Assembly (NCBI GenBank): GCA_943787745.1
Contig: CALSNJ010000002.1
Span: 568,025 to 632,024, forward strand
From: an uncultured Alphaproteobacteria bacterium
GTDB taxonomy: Bacteria; Pseudomonadota; Alphaproteobacteria; UBA6615
Reading direction: 5' to 3'
Length of the DNA stretch: 64,000 nucleotides
Shown here: one piece after another, positions 1-8,842 of the stretch
Numbering within the stretch: position 1 is the stretch's first letter
Layout of the letters: the number at the start of each line of letters is the position of its first letter
The notes under the pieces: generated by a model
What the model was told of the DNA's origin: nothing
What the model saw: the letters and a program-made list of their open reading frames with translations, nothing else
The model's database searches: none
Made by a program: the position numbers and the translations under genes

Positions 1-1197
1 CTGGAGATCGATACTGACCGCCGGGCGGCGCAAACCCGCTTGCAGGAAATGCAGGAGCGACGCAACGCGGCGTCGAAGCTAATCGGTGCGGCCATGAAGG
101 ACGGGCGTGGCGATGAAGCAGAAGCGCTCAAGGCGGAAGTCTCCGGTCTGAAAGATCAGATGGAGACAGTCGAAGCCGAAGAGCGCGCGGCATCCAGCGG
201 GTTGAACGACCTTCTGTCGGGTCTTCCCAATGTTCTTGATGATGATGTGCCCGAAGGCGCCGATGAAGACGACAATCGCGAACTGCGCATTGTGGGAAGT
301 CCACCAAGATTCGATTTCGAACCCAAAGCGCATTTCGATTTGGGTGAAGACCTCGGCCTGATGGATTTTGAGACGGCATCGGAATTGTCGGGGTCTCGTT
401 TTGTCATCCTGAAAGGCGCGTTGGCGCGGATGGAGCGCGCACTTGCCGACTTCATGCTGGACATCCAGACCGAGGATTTTGGCTACACTGAGGTTAGTCC
501 GCCATTGCTCGTTCGTGAGGATGCGCTTTATGGCACCGGACAGCTGCCGAAATTTGGCGATGACTTGTTCCGGACAACCGATGAACGTTGGTTGATTCCT
601 ACAGCCGAAGTGCCACTGACCAATATGGTTGCAGGCAGGATCCTCGAGGAAAGTGAACTTCCATACCGCGTCACAGCACACACGGCCTGTTTCCGTGCCG
701 AAGCCGGTGCAGCGGGTAAGGATACCCGCGGCATGTTGCGCCAACACCAGTTCTACAAGGTGGAGCTGGTCTCGATTGTGAAGCCGGAAGACTCCGAGGC
801 CGAACTGGACCGCATGACCGGATGTGCGGAGGAAATTCTCAAACGTCTGGGGCTCGCCTATCGCGTGGTTGTTCTGTGCAGTGGTGACACAGGCTTTGGG
901 GCGGCCAAGACTCATGACCTTGAAGTCTGGATGCCGGGGCAGGACACATACCGGGAAATCTCCAGCGTTTCGAACACCAGGGGGTTTCAGGCACGTCGCA
1001 TGAACGCTCGCTATCGACCAGCCGGCGACGGGCAAGGGCCCGAGCATGTGCACACATTGAACGGATCTGGCGTGGCTGTTGGTCGCGCCCTGATCGCCGT
1101 GCTCGAGAATTATCAGAACGCGGATGGTTCAATCACCATTCCCGAAGCACTGCGCCCGTACATGGGTGGACGAGAGGTTATCCGAGCTGATGCATAA
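1..1197 (+). CDS. serS: Seryl-tRNA synthetase, 5' partial
   Basis: Class II aminoacyl-tRNA synthetase that charges tRNA-Ser in the cytoplasm. The reading frame is open from base 1 (first visible residues [11 protein letters not shown]), so about 30 N-terminal residues lie outside the window; the first internal ATG at 40 is not the true start. The visible part has the end of the coiled-coil tRNA-binding arm (about the first 85 residues) and then the catalytic domain with a motif 2 region ([14 protein letters not shown]...RQHQF) and motif 3 ([12 protein letters not shown]). The 3' end overlaps surE by 8 bases, so the two are probably translated from one transcript. The alphaproteobacterial order serS-surE-pcm supports the call. 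Confidence 0.97.
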   Translation: MEIDTDRRAAQTRLQEMQERRNAASKLIGAAMKDGRGDEAEALKAEVSGLKDQMETVEAEERAASSGLNDLLSGLPNVLDDDVPEGADEDDNRELRIVGSPPRFDFEPKAHFDLGEDLGLMDFETASELSGSRFVILKGALARMERALADFMLDIQTEDFGYTEVSPPLLVREDALYGTGQLPKFGDDLFRTTDERWLIPTAEVPLTNMVAGRILEESELPYRVTAHTACFRAEAGAAGKDTRGMLRQHQFYKVELVSIVKPEDSEAELDRMTGCAEEILKRLGLAYRVVVLCSGDTGFGAAKTHDLEVWMPGQDTYREISSVSNTRGFQARRMNARYRPAGDGQGPEHVHTLNGSGVAVGRALIAVLENYQNADGSITIPEALRPYMGGREVIRADA

Positions 1198-1987
1198 GTT
1201 TCCTCGAAAGCTCGACAACCTACGTATCCTGATATCCAACGATGACGGCGTTCGGGCCCCTGGCATCAAGGCGCTTGAGCGGATTGCTCGTACGATTACC
1301 GATGACGTGTGGGTGTGTGCGCCCATGGAAGAACAAAGTGGAGCAGGTCACTCGCTGACCCTGCGCTACCCGCTCTGGCTGCGGAAGCTTGCCAAGCGGC
1401 GGTTTGCTGTGGAGGGCACACCCACAGACAGCGTGCTCGTGGGCATTCACCATGCCGTTGCTGATCGCAAACCCGACCTGGTGCTGTCGGGGGTGAACCG
1501 GGGCAGCAATATGGGTGAGTTCATCACTTACTCGGGCACCTGCTCGGCGGCCATGGAAGCGACAATTCTTGGTGTGCCGGCGATCGCCTTCAGTCAGCAG
1601 ACCGATTTCGATCGCAGCAACACCCATTGGGCCACGGCCGAAAAACATGCGCCGGCTCTGATTCGCAAACTTCTCAAGACAGGCTGGCCGGACCGGACCT
1701 TTATCAACGTGAATTTCCCTGACTGCCTGCCTGATGAAGTGGAAGGCGTGGAAGTCACCTCGCAAGGTTCCCGGCCGATGGGGGATTCCCTTGTTGAAAG
1801 CCGACACCCGCGTGGTGGTCGGTATTTCTGGGTGGGCGCACTGCCAACCCACAGCTCAGGCAAAAAGGGGACCGATCTCGCCGCCGTCGAAGAACGGAAG
1901 ATTTCCGTGACGCCGATTGATCTGGATTTCACCAATCGCCGCGCGCTCAAGCCGTTGGCGGCGGCCCTCGATACCAAACTCCGGTAA
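1190..1987 (+). CDS. surE: 5'/3'-nucleotidase SurE
   Basis: Metal-dependent nucleotidase that removes phosphate from nucleoside monophosphates, linked to stationary-phase survival and stress. The N-terminus [15 protein letters not shown] is the SurE metal-binding signature (paired Asp), and [18 protein letters not shown] is the second conserved block with the metal-binding Asn. The protein is 265 residues, normal for the family. I chose ATG 1190 because it puts the signature about 15 residues from the N-terminus and has a GAGAGG ribosome site; the longer frame to 1124 runs deep into serS. It overlaps serS by 8 bases and pcm by one base (TAATG), which suggests translational coupling. Confidence 0.96.
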   Translation: MHKFPRKLDNLRILISNDDGVRAPGIKALERIARTITDDVWVCAPMEEQSGAGHSLTLRYPLWLRKLAKRRFAVEGTPTDSVLVGIHHAVADRKPDLVLSGVNRGSNMGEFITYSGTCSAAMEATILGVPAIAFSQQTDFDRSNTHWATAEKHAPALIRKLLKTGWPDRTFINVNFPDCLPDEVEGVEVTSQGSRPMGDSLVESRHPRGGRYFWVGALPTHSSGKKGTDLAAVEERKISVTPIDLDFTNRRALKPLAAALDTKLR

Positions 1988-2634
1988 TGAGTACGCCAGC
2001 ACATCGTGCGCGTCTGGTGCTCTCGCTGCGCAGCGCGGGAATCACGAACACAAGCGTGTTGTCAGCCATTGAAAGCGTACCGCGCGAATTGTTCGTGCCG
2101 GAAACGTTCGTCGATCGTGCCTATGAAGATACAGCACTGCCAATCGGCTATGGCCAAACCCTCAGCCAGCCGTTGGTTGTGGCTACAATGATTCAGGCTC
2201 TGGAGCTTGATGAACGTGTGAAACTGTTCGAAGTGGGTACCGGTTCAGGCTACCACGCCGCAATTTTGTCCCATTTGTGTCGCCGAGTGTACACGATCGA
2301 GCGTCACAAGCCGCTGCTGGCAGAAGCCCAGACGCGTTTTGAAGCGCTTGGTCTGGCGAATGTAACGGCAATGGCGGGGGATGGCATGAAAGGCTGGCCG
2401 GAACAGGCACCGTTTGATCGCATCAGCGTGACGGCAGCGGGTGACGCGCCGCCACAATCCTTGCTGGACCAACTCAAGGTCGGTGGGATCATGGTGATGC
2501 CCGTCGGTGGACAGAGTCGCCTGCAACAATTGGTTCGATTCCGGCGCACCGAAGACGGCTACGACAGTGAAGTCATGATGGATGTTCGCTTCGTTCCGTT
2601 GTTGCCCGGTATGGCGAGCGAGACCGGAACCTGA
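1987..2634 (+). CDS. pcm: Protein-L-isoaspartate O-methyltransferase
   Basis: Uses S-adenosylmethionine to methylate isoaspartyl residues in damaged proteins and start their repair. At 215 residues it has the usual size. Visible motifs are the substrate segment around IGYGQTLSQPLVVATM and the SAM-binding glycine loop VFEVGTGSGYHAAIL (K/L variant at the start), followed by the acidic ribose-binding position in VYTIERH. The start overlaps the surE stop by one base. surE-pcm-nlpD is one of the most widely conserved proteobacterial stress operons, and here it follows serS directly. Confidence 0.96.
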   Translation: MSTPAHRARLVLSLRSAGITNTSVLSAIESVPRELFVPETFVDRAYEDTALPIGYGQTLSQPLVVATMIQALELDERVKLFEVGTGSGYHAAILSHLCRRVYTIERHKPLLAEAQTRFEALGLANVTAMAGDGMKGWPEQAPFDRISVTAAGDAPPQSLLDQLKVGGIMVMPVGGQSRLQQLVRFRRTEDGYDSEVMMDVRFVPLLPGMASETGT

Positions 2635-2637
2635 TTC

Positions 2638-3645
2638 ATGAGCAATGACAGGGGCCGACCTTTTACCTTACGCACGCCTCTCTTTTTGGCTCTGGCGGCA
2701 ATAATTCTTGCGGCATGCGCCGGGCCGGGTGGGCGTGCACAGGTTATCGACCGTAGCTATGACAACCGCTCACAGGCACCTGTTGCTGCCGGTACACATC
2801 TGATTAAGCGCGGCGAAACAGTTTATGGCATCGCCCAACGCTACGGTGTCTCAACACGAGCGCTGATTGACTGGAACACGTTGCGCCCGCCATACCGATT
2901 AATTCCCGGGGAACGCCTTCGCTTGCCGCAAAGTCAGGGCTATGTCGTGCAGCGTGGTGATTCCGTCTATGCGATTTCCCGTCGTTTCGGGGTCGATATG
3001 GCCACGCTCGTGCGGGCCAATAACATGCAGCCGCCCTACAATATTCAGGTCGGACAGCGCTTGCAGCTGCCCGCGAATGCCAATTCACAGGCGCGCACAG
3101 CTTCCGCGCCCACACAGACAGCATCAGCCCCGGTGCAACGTCGGGCGCTCCCGCCGGCGTCATCACAATCTGCGCAGACTTCAACCGTCTCGTCGGCGGC
3201 CCGCCCGGCTGCCAAACCGTCGCCACCGCGCAAGGTCACGACGGTGGCAAAGCCTCCGCCGCGCGCATCATCGGGATTCATCTGGCCTGTCGAAGGTCGG
3301 ATTTTGTCATCCTTCGGCGCAAAGAAAAACGGCCTTCACAATGATGGTGTGAACATCGCCGCGCCGCGAGGTGCGGCGGTCAGGGCCGCAGACAATGGGG
3401 TTGTGGCTTATGCCGGCAAGGAAATCCGTGGCTTTGGAAATCTCCTGCTGATCAAGCACGATGGCGGGCTCATTACGGCATACGCCCACACCGATACGCT
3501 TCTTGTGGCTCGGGGAGATACCGTCACCCGGGGGCAGGTCATCGGAAAAGTCGGCACAACGGGCGGCGTTGAAACCCCGCAACTCCATTTTGAGGTGCGT
3601 CAGGGCACGCGTGCCGTCGATCCGTCCAAGTATCTTCCGAGTTAG
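2638..3645 (+). CDS. NlpD-like LysM/M23 lipoprotein, probable amidase activator
   Basis: Predicted outer-membrane or periplasmic lipoprotein of 335 residues. It has a signal peptide ending in a lipobox (LAAC, Cys about residue 29), two LysM peptidoglycan-binding repeats (about residues 53-97 and 100-143, both with the typical VQRGDSVYAISRRFG-like start), a long Pro/Ala/Ser linker and a C-terminal M23 (LytM) domain from about residue 220. The zinc-binding and catalytic positions are degenerate: NDGVN replaces HxxxD, and QLH replaces HLH. This pattern is typical of NlpD/EnvC proteins that activate cell-wall amidases during division rather than cut peptidoglycan themselves. It lies 3 bases downstream of pcm, the usual nlpD position. 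An active endopeptidase is unlikely but not excluded. Confidence 0.9.
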   Translation: MSNDRGRPFTLRTPLFLALAAIILAACAGPGGRAQVIDRSYDNRSQAPVAAGTHLIKRGETVYGIAQRYGVSTRALIDWNTLRPPYRLIPGERLRLPQSQGYVVQRGDSVYAISRRFGVDMATLVRANNMQPPYNIQVGQRLQLPANANSQARTASAPTQTASAPVQRRALPPASSQSAQTSTVSSAARPAAKPSPPRKVTTVAKPPPRASSGFIWPVEGRILSSFGAKKNGLHNDGVNIAAPRGAAVRAADNGVVAYAGKEIRGFGNLLLIKHDGGLITAYAHTDTLLVARGDTVTRGQVIGKVGTTGGVETPQLHFEVRQGTRAVDPSKYLPS

Positions 3646-3656
3646 AGGCCCTGGCG

Positions 3657-4526
3657 CTACAGGTCGATTGGTTTGCCCAGACGGCCGGCGACTTCCTGAA
3701 CGAACTGCCATGCCACGCGGCCGGAACGCGAACCGCGGGTGACCGTCCATTCCTTGGCTTCGGCCCGCAGTTTCTCGGGTTCGATATCCAGATCGAAATG
3801 TTTACAGTAGGCCTCAATCATCGCGAAGAACGTATCCTGATCGGTGTTGTGAAAACCGAGCCAAAGCCCGAACCGATCCGAGAGAGAAACTTTCTCCTCG
3901 ACGGCTTCAGACGGATTGATCGCCGTTGAGCGTTCGTTCTCGATCATGTCGCGGGGCAACAGATGGCGCCGGTTCGATGTCGCATAGAAGACAACATTCC
4001 GGGGCCGACCCTCAATCCCGCCTTCAAGAACGGCTTTGAGCGATTTGTAGCTTGTATCCGAGTTGTCGAAACTCAGATCATCGCAGAACAGGATGGCCTG
4101 ACGGCCGCCATCACGAAGGATTGTGAGCAGGGCGGGCAGGGTATGAATATCTTCACGGTGAATTTCGACCAGCAACAGGCCTTCGGGCACTTCGGCGTCG
4201 ATTTCTGCGTGAGCCGCCTTCACAAGACTGGATTTTCCGGTTCCCCGTGATCCCCAGAGCAGGGCATTGTTGGCAGGAAGCCCCTTGGCGAAGCGTCGGG
4301 TGTTCTCGATCAGGGTATCTGCCTGGCGATCTATCCCCTGCAAAAGCGTCAGCGGAACACGATTCACTGCGGGAATAGGTTCGAGGTATCCGGAATCATT
4401 CCCCTCAGCATGCCACACGAAGGCAGAGGCGGCGGAAAGGTCCGTATTTCCAGCGCTCTCCGGCGCTATTCTCTCAAGAGCTTCGGCAATTCGTGTCAGG
4501 AGAGGGACGAGATCGGGCTCGTTCAT
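3657..4526 (-). CDS. DUF815-family AAA ATPase
   Basis: Protein of 289 residues of the DUF815 family, predicted P-loop ATPases of unknown client. Residues around 95-105 hold a Walker A motif (WGSRGTGKSSL), and ILFCDDLSFD is a Walker B motif with paired acidic residues. An Asn/Arg-rich segment (YATSNRRHLLPRD) follows as a sensor region. The N-terminal 80 residues are family-specific. The gene is convergent with the serS-surE-pcm-nlpD operon (11 bases apart) and divergent from yajC-secDF. DUF815 genes often sit near Sec or cell-envelope genes in alphaproteobacteria, but no biochemical role can be read from the sequence. Confidence 0.9.
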   Translation of the reverse strand: MNEPDLVPLLTRIAEALERIAPESAGNTDLSAASAFVWHAEGNDSGYLEPIPAVNRVPLTLLQGIDRQADTLIENTRRFAKGLPANNALLWGSRGTGKSSLVKAAHAEIDAEVPEGLLLVEIHREDIHTLPALLTILRDGGRQAILFCDDLSFDNSDTSYKSLKAVLEGGIEGRPRNVVFYATSNRRHLLPRDMIENERSTAINPSEAVEEKVSLSDRFGLWLGFHNTDQDTFFAMIEAYCKHFDLDIEPEKLRAEAKEWTVTRGSRSGRVAWQFVQEVAGRLGKPIDL

Positions 4527-4676
4527 CTTTAAACGTCCATTGGTCAGTTGAAGGCGGGCGGACCCTATCGGTCGAATTGCCGCAATTCAAACCCATTTTC
4601 GCACCATACTCACATTGCAATTCGACCGCGCACCGCTATCATCCGGCAACTTTGAGCCAAGCACCCTGGAGGGGAC

Positions 4677-5099
4677 ATGTTTATTACGCCGGCCTATGCG
4701 CAGGGTGTTGGAGGTGGAGACGCCTTCACGTCTTTCCTGCCGATCATTCTGATTTTCGTCATTTTCTATTTTCTGCTGATCCGTCCGCAGCAAAAGAAGA
4801 TGAAAGCCCATCGGGCCATGCTCGGTCAGGTTAAACGCGGCGACCGCGTCCTGACAGGTGGCGGCATCATTGGCACCATCACCAAGGTCAAAGAAGAGAC
4901 CGACGAGGTGACTGTTGAAATCGCCGATGGTGTTCGTGTCGACATTCTGCGTGGCACGATTACCGATGTTCTGAACGCGCCTGCAGCGCCAGGTGCGGCA
5001 AACACACCGGGCAAGGGGGGGGCCACTGTCGTTGGTCCTGCTGCGAATGACGGCAGGTCCGGCGGATTGCTGGGCGGCCTGTTCGGCGGACGCAAGTAA
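4677..5099 (+). CDS. yajC: Preprotein translocase accessory subunit YajC
   Basis: Single-span inner-membrane protein that associates with SecDF. Residues about 17-36 form one hydrophobic helix (FLPIILIFVIFYFLLIRPQQ), followed by the invariant RPQQKK motif and the small beta domain (GDRVLTGGGIIGTI). The Gly/Pro-rich tail brings it to 140 residues, slightly longer than E. coli YajC. A strong GGAGGGG ribosome site lies just before ATG 4677. It is the first gene of a yajC-secD-secF-Mth938 operon ended by the hairpin at 8077-8100. Confidence 0.97.
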   Translation: MFITPAYAQGVGGGDAFTSFLPIILIFVIFYFLLIRPQQKKMKAHRAMLGQVKRGDRVLTGGGIIGTITKVKEETDEVTVEIADGVRVDILRGTITDVLNAPAAPGAANTPGKGGATVVGPAANDGRSGGLLGGLFGGRK

Positions 5100-5123
5100 C
5101 CCAGACCCAGAAGGCGCGCCGAG

Positions 5124-6698
5124 ATGGTCAATTATCCGCGTTGGGCGATGATCCTTACGATCGTCGTCGCGTTGCTCGGCGTGATTTACGCATCGCCGAA
5201 TTTCCTGCTGACATCCGAAGAGTCCGAGCAGGCGACAGGTGTCCTGCCATCAAAGCAGATGAATCTCGGCCTCGACCTGCAGGGTGGGTCGTCACTTCTG
5301 CTGAATGTGGAAGTCGATGTCGCGATCAAGGAATTGATGGAGTCGGTTGAAACCACCGTGCGTCGTGAACTGCGCCGGTCGGGTGATCGCATCGGCTATA
5401 CCGGTCTTCGCACGCAGCAGAACGCGGTTCTGTTTGATCTTCGGAATATCACAGACAGCGACAAGGTCCGCGACCGCCTGCGCAACATTGAAAACGGTTT
5501 CGAACTGACCGACACCGGTGGCGGTAAATTCCGTCTGGAGATGACCGAAGAAGAAGCTCAGGCCCGGCGTCAGAGTATTGTTGAGCAATCAATCGAGATC
5601 GCACGCGTTCGCATAGATGAACTTGGCGTTTCCGAGCCTGTCATCCAGCAGCAGGGTGCCGAACGCATTCTGGTCCAGGTACCTGGTGTGGGTGATCCGG
5701 AACGGCTGATTGACCTCCTTGGTGAGGTCGCAAAGATGACCTTTCATCTCGTCAATGAAGAGGTCAGCCTTCAGGAAGCACTGAACGGAAATGTCCCGGC
5801 GGGCTCGTTTGTCCGCTTTGGCCCGGAAGAAGAGGGCCGAATTCCTTATGTCGTCCGCCGTGAGGTCGTCGTAGGCGGAGAGCGCCTCGTTGATGCCCAA
5901 CCCTCATTCCAGGACGGCCAGCCGATCGTATCCTTCCGGTTTGATGCCGCTGGCGGACAGAAATTCGGTGAGGTCACCTCGCAGAATGTCGGTGTTCGTC
6001 TGGCCATTCTCCTTGATGATGAAGTGATCAGCGCACCTGTGATCCGGGGCGCCATTCTGGGCGGCAGCGGGATCATCACCGGCCGGTTTACGGTTGAACA
6101 GGTCAATGACCTGTCGTTGCTTCTGCGAGCCGGTGCCTTGCCGGCGCCGATGACGGTTCTCGAAGTCCGTACGGTCGGCCCGGGGCTGGGGCAGGATTCG
6201 ATTGATGCAGGCAAGATCGCCAGCATGATCGGACTTGCTGCGGTGATCGTGTTCATGATTGCCAGTTACGGTTTGTTCGGACTGATGGCAGCGGTTGCGT
6301 TGTTGTTCAACCTGTCACTGATCGTGGCCTTGCTGTCCTTCCTGCAGGCGACCCTTACCCTTCCGGGTATTGCAGGTATCGTATTGACCATCGGTATGGC
6401 GGTGGATGCGAATGTTCTGATCCTTGAACGTATCAAGGAGGAAACCCGCAACGGTCGAACGCCGATCTCCGCGATCGATGCCGGATACCGGCGTGCGCTC
6501 ACCACCATTATCGACTCCAATTTGACGACGCTGATTGCTGCGATCCTGCTGTTTCAGTTCGGCTCAGGTCCCATCAAGGGTTTTGCCGTCACACTTTCCA
6601 TCGGAATTCTGACTTCGATGTTCACAGCCCTGATGCTGACGCGGCTGTTTGTTGTTGTCTGGTTGCGTCGCACCCGACCGAAAACTCTGGCGATCTAG
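5124..6698 (+). CDS. secD: Protein translocase subunit SecD
   Basis: RND-type inner-membrane subunit that uses the proton gradient to help pull proteins out of SecYEG. The 524-residue protein has one N-terminal membrane helix (about residues 7-25), the signature MNLGLDLQGG, a large periplasmic domain and five C-terminal helices. The segment GIVLTIGMAVDANVLILERIKEE is the conserved D4 motif, with the proton-relay Asp in AVDANV. It starts 24 bases after yajC and ends 9 bases before secF, so the genes are probably co-transcribed. Confidence 0.98.
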   Translation: MVNYPRWAMILTIVVALLGVIYASPNFLLTSEESEQATGVLPSKQMNLGLDLQGGSSLLLNVEVDVAIKELMESVETTVRRELRRSGDRIGYTGLRTQQNAVLFDLRNITDSDKVRDRLRNIENGFELTDTGGGKFRLEMTEEEAQARRQSIVEQSIEIARVRIDELGVSEPVIQQQGAERILVQVPGVGDPERLIDLLGEVAKMTFHLVNEEVSLQEALNGNVPAGSFVRFGPEEEGRIPYVVRREVVVGGERLVDAQPSFQDGQPIVSFRFDAAGGQKFGEVTSQNVGVRLAILLDDEVISAPVIRGAILGGSGIITGRFTVEQVNDLSLLLRAGALPAPMTVLEVRTVGPGLGQDSIDAGKIASMIGLAAVIVFMIASYGLFGLMAAVALLFNLSLIVALLSFLQATLTLPGIAGIVLTIGMAVDANVLILERIKEETRNGRTPISAIDAGYRRALTTIIDSNLTTLIAAILLFQFGSGPIKGFAVTLSIGILTSMFTALMLTRLFVVVWLRRTRPKTLAI

Positions 6699-6707
6699 GG
6701 GCGCATC

Positions 6708-7676
6708 ATGTTTAAACTCAATTTCGTTCCCCAAAACACCAAGGTCAATTTTGTTGGGTACCGGCGGTTCTCGTACCCATTCTCAGCGCTGCTGGTTGTG
6801 GCGTCGATTGCCTTGTTCCTGGTTCAGGGCCTCAACTTCGGCATTGATTTCAAGGGCGGGTTCCTGATCGAGGTCAAAACCGAAGGCCCGGCCGATGTGA
6901 GTGAACTCCGCAACACACTCGGAGGCCTCGGACTTGGTGAAGTGCAGGTGCAGGAATTTGGCGCACCCGACGATATCCTGATCCGTGTTCAGCAGCAGGA
7001 TGGCTCGGAAGGTGAGCAGGCGGCTGTCATCGCGCAGATCAAGGGCGCACTTGGCTCTCAGGTCGCCGAGTATCGCCGAACAGAGTTCGTCGGCCCGACT
7101 GTGGGAGCCGAGCTCATTGAGTCTGCAATCTGGGCTGTGGTTCTCGCGATTGGCGCGATCCTGATCTACATCTGGTTCCGCTTTGAGTGGCAGTTCGGTG
7201 TCGGGGCGGTCATTGCCCTGACCCATGACGTGATCACAACTATCGGTCTGTTTGCGCTCACGCAGCTGGAATTTAATCTTGCGACGGTCGCGGCGATCCT
7301 GACCATTGCGGGTTACTCGATCAACGATACGGTCGTGATCTATGACCGTGTTCGTGAAGAGCTGCGCCGTTACAAGAAAATGGATATGGACGCGCTGCTC
7401 AATCTGGCAGCCAACCGAACGCTGTCGCGTACCTTCATGACGAGTGTGACCACCTTGATCGCCCTGACAGCCCTGGCGATCTTTGGCGGCACCATCATCC
7501 GCGACTTTGCCTTCGCCATGATCTGGGGTGTCGTGATCGGGACATATTCCTCCGTATTCATCGCTGTGCCCGTATTGCTCGGCCTCAAGCTCAGCCGCGA
7601 ATCGCTTTCGGCTGGGTTGGAGGAAGATGGATCATCGAAGGACGACAAGGCGGCGGAAACGCCACCTGAGAAGTAG
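6708..7676 (+). CDS. secF: Protein translocase subunit SecF
   Basis: Partner of SecD in the SecDF translocation motor. The 322-residue protein has an N-terminal helix, the signature GLNFGIDFKGG, a small periplasmic domain (about residues 45-130) and five C-terminal helices. ILTIAGYSINDTVVIYDRVRE is the conserved helix motif with the relay Asp. The C-terminal tail is Asp/Lys/Glu rich. It is 9 bases after secD and almost abuts the Mth938-like gene, whose GTG starts 3 bases past the secF stop. Confidence 0.98.
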   Translation: MFKLNFVPQNTKVNFVGYRRFSYPFSALLVVASIALFLVQGLNFGIDFKGGFLIEVKTEGPADVSELRNTLGGLGLGEVQVQEFGAPDDILIRVQQQDGSEGEQAAVIAQIKGALGSQVAEYRRTEFVGPTVGAELIESAIWAVVLAIGAILIYIWFRFEWQFGVGAVIALTHDVITTIGLFALTQLEFNLATVAAILTIAGYSINDTVVIYDRVREELRRYKKMDMDALLNLAANRTLSRTFMTSVTTLIALTALAIFGGTIIRDFAFAMIWGVVIGTYSSVFIAVPVLLGLKLSRESLSAGLEEDGSSKDDKAAETPPEK

Positions 7677-7678
7677 TC

Positions 7679-8062
7679 GTGTCTGAGACCAAATCTGGTT
7701 CGGCAGGCGCCTATCAGGTTGTAGAGGGCTACGGACCCGGACGTTTCCGCATATCGGGAAATGTCCATGAACACTCCGTTCTTGTCTTCGCAGAACGCAC
7801 GGTGCCCTGGAACGTCAAAAGCTTCGCCGACGTGACCCCCGACAGTTTTGCTGATGTGATGAGTGTGGCTGAGGATATCGAGATCCTGCTGCTCGGCTGT
7901 GGTGAACGCATGGAGCTGGTGCCACAAAGTCTGCGTGGTCCCTTGCGTGCAAAGGGCATCGTTATTGAGCCCATGGATAGTGGCGCGGCAGCACGAACCT
8001 TCAACCTGTTGCTCTCTGAAGACCGGAAGGTCGCAGCCGCATTGATCGCGCTGCCTGAGTAG
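7679..8062 (+). CDS. Mth938-like (DUF498/NDUFAF3-type) protein
   Basis: Small soluble protein of 127 residues of the Mth938/DUF498 fold. This is the family of the mitochondrial complex I assembly factor NDUFAF3; the function in bacteria is not established. Family features are an N-terminal segment with GPGRFRISGNVHEHSVLVF, the core EDIEILLLGCGERM and the late segment IVIEPMDSGAAARTFNLLLSEDRKV. Translation most likely starts at GTG 7679, three bases after the secF stop; no in-frame ATG sits near the conserved N-terminus. It is the last gene before the terminator at 8077-8100. secDF-linked members are known in alphaproteobacteria. Confidence 0.92.
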   Translation: MSETKSGSAGAYQVVEGYGPGRFRISGNVHEHSVLVFAERTVPWNVKSFADVTPDSFADVMSVAEDIEILLLGCGERMELVPQSLRGPLRAKGIVIEPMDSGAAARTFNLLLSEDRKVAAALIALPE

Positions 8063-8076
8063 TCCCCAAAAGAAAA

Positions 8077-8100
8077 CGGGGCCCGATGGGGCCCCGCTTT
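8077..8100 (+). terminator. Rho-independent terminator after secDF-Mth938
   Basis: Perfect 8-bp GC stem CGGGGCCC (8077-8084) with GGGCCCCG (8089-8096) around a GATG loop, with an A run before it and CTTT after. It could terminate in both directions between the Mth938-like gene and the reverse PuuD-like gene. Confidence 0.9.
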
Positions 8101-8121
8101 AACAATCTAAACTGCGAACGA

Positions 8122-8625
8122 TCAGAACGGTGGGTTCTGGAACGCCACCATGCCGTAAAGCATGGGGATCGAAAGCAATGTGTTCGTCCGTGAGAAGAGC
8201 ATAGCGCGACGCGCAGAACCCGGCTTCTTCTCAGCCGGTGCATCGACGATACCCAGTGCGATCTTCTGGTTTGGCCAGATCACGAACCAGACATTGAATG
8301 CCATGATCAGTCCGAACCACATGGCGATACCCAACAAGGACATTGCCATGCCGCCACCATTCGTGCCGATTGCCAGTGCGCTGCCAAGATAACCGCTCAT
8401 CCATGCGAGCAGCAGACCAAAGAACACGGTCGCGGCCGCACTCCAGCGGAACCAGAACAACACGGCCGGAGCAATGTGCTTGCCGATCGCAGGTTTCATC
8501 TCATCGGGAATTTTCGGCATGGTCGGAACCTGAACAAAATTCAGATACCAAAGCAGGCCAATCCACATCACGCCGCTGATCACATGGAGCCAGCGAACCA
8601 GATGTAATGCAAAATCCATATCCAT
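8122..8625 (-). CDS. PuuD-like membrane protein (urate hydroxylase family, no cytochrome domain)
   Basis: Inner-membrane protein of 167 residues resembling the transmembrane domain of PuuD-type urate hydroxylases: four to five hydrophobic helices with conserved His/Trp positions (LHLVRWLHVISGVMWIGLLW at the N-terminus, WFRWSAAATVFFGLLLAW, and NVWFVIWPNQK near the end). The C-terminal cytochrome c domain of full-length PuuD is absent, and no CxxCH is present, so urate oxidation cannot be assumed. I prefer ATG 8625 (GGAGA six bases upstream) over the TTG at 8628. It lies 20 bases downstream of a 31-residue membrane mini-protein on the same strand. Confidence 0.82.
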   Translation of the reverse strand: MDMDFALHLVRWLHVISGVMWIGLLWYLNFVQVPTMPKIPDEMKPAIGKHIAPAVLFWFRWSAAATVFFGLLLAWMSGYLGSALAIGTNGGGMAMSLLGIAMWFGLIMAFNVWFVIWPNQKIALGIVDAPAEKKPGSARRAMLFSRTNTLLSIPMLYGMVAFQNPPF

Positions 8626-8645
8626 CAATTATCTCCGTTCCACGC

Positions 8646-8741
8646 CTAAGCGGCGATGCCTTGAGCCACGATGACCATGATGACGGTCAGCACGACCCCC
8701 AGCACAACTGTCGTTGGCAGTGATTCCAATGGGTTTTTCAT
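8646..8741 (-). CDS. 31-residue single-span membrane mini-protein
   Basis: Short reading frame of 31 codons plus stop, too small for usual gene-calling cut-offs. It starts MKNPLESLPTTVV, continues as one hydrophobic stretch rich in Val, Leu and Ile that could span the membrane once, and ends AQGIAA. The start has a GGGGG ribosome site (GAGGGGGAAACC before ATG). It is 20 bases upstream of the PuuD-like gene on the same strand, so the two are probably one transcript. A small subunit or partner of the PuuD-like protein is an inference; I do not recognise a named family. Confidence 0.65.
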   Translation of the reverse strand: MKNPLESLPTTVVLGVVLTVIMVIVAQGIAA

Positions 8742-8842
8742 GGTTTCCCCCTCAGTGATTACCCGAATCGGACTATAGCAAATCCTCTGCGTCGAACATA
8801 CGCGGTACATTGGGCTCCTTAAAACCGACTAAAACCGCAAAA

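Noticed and set aside
79..1053. 324-codon reverse frame inside serS
   Set aside because: It is antisense to the synthetase catalytic motifs and has no recognisable domain.
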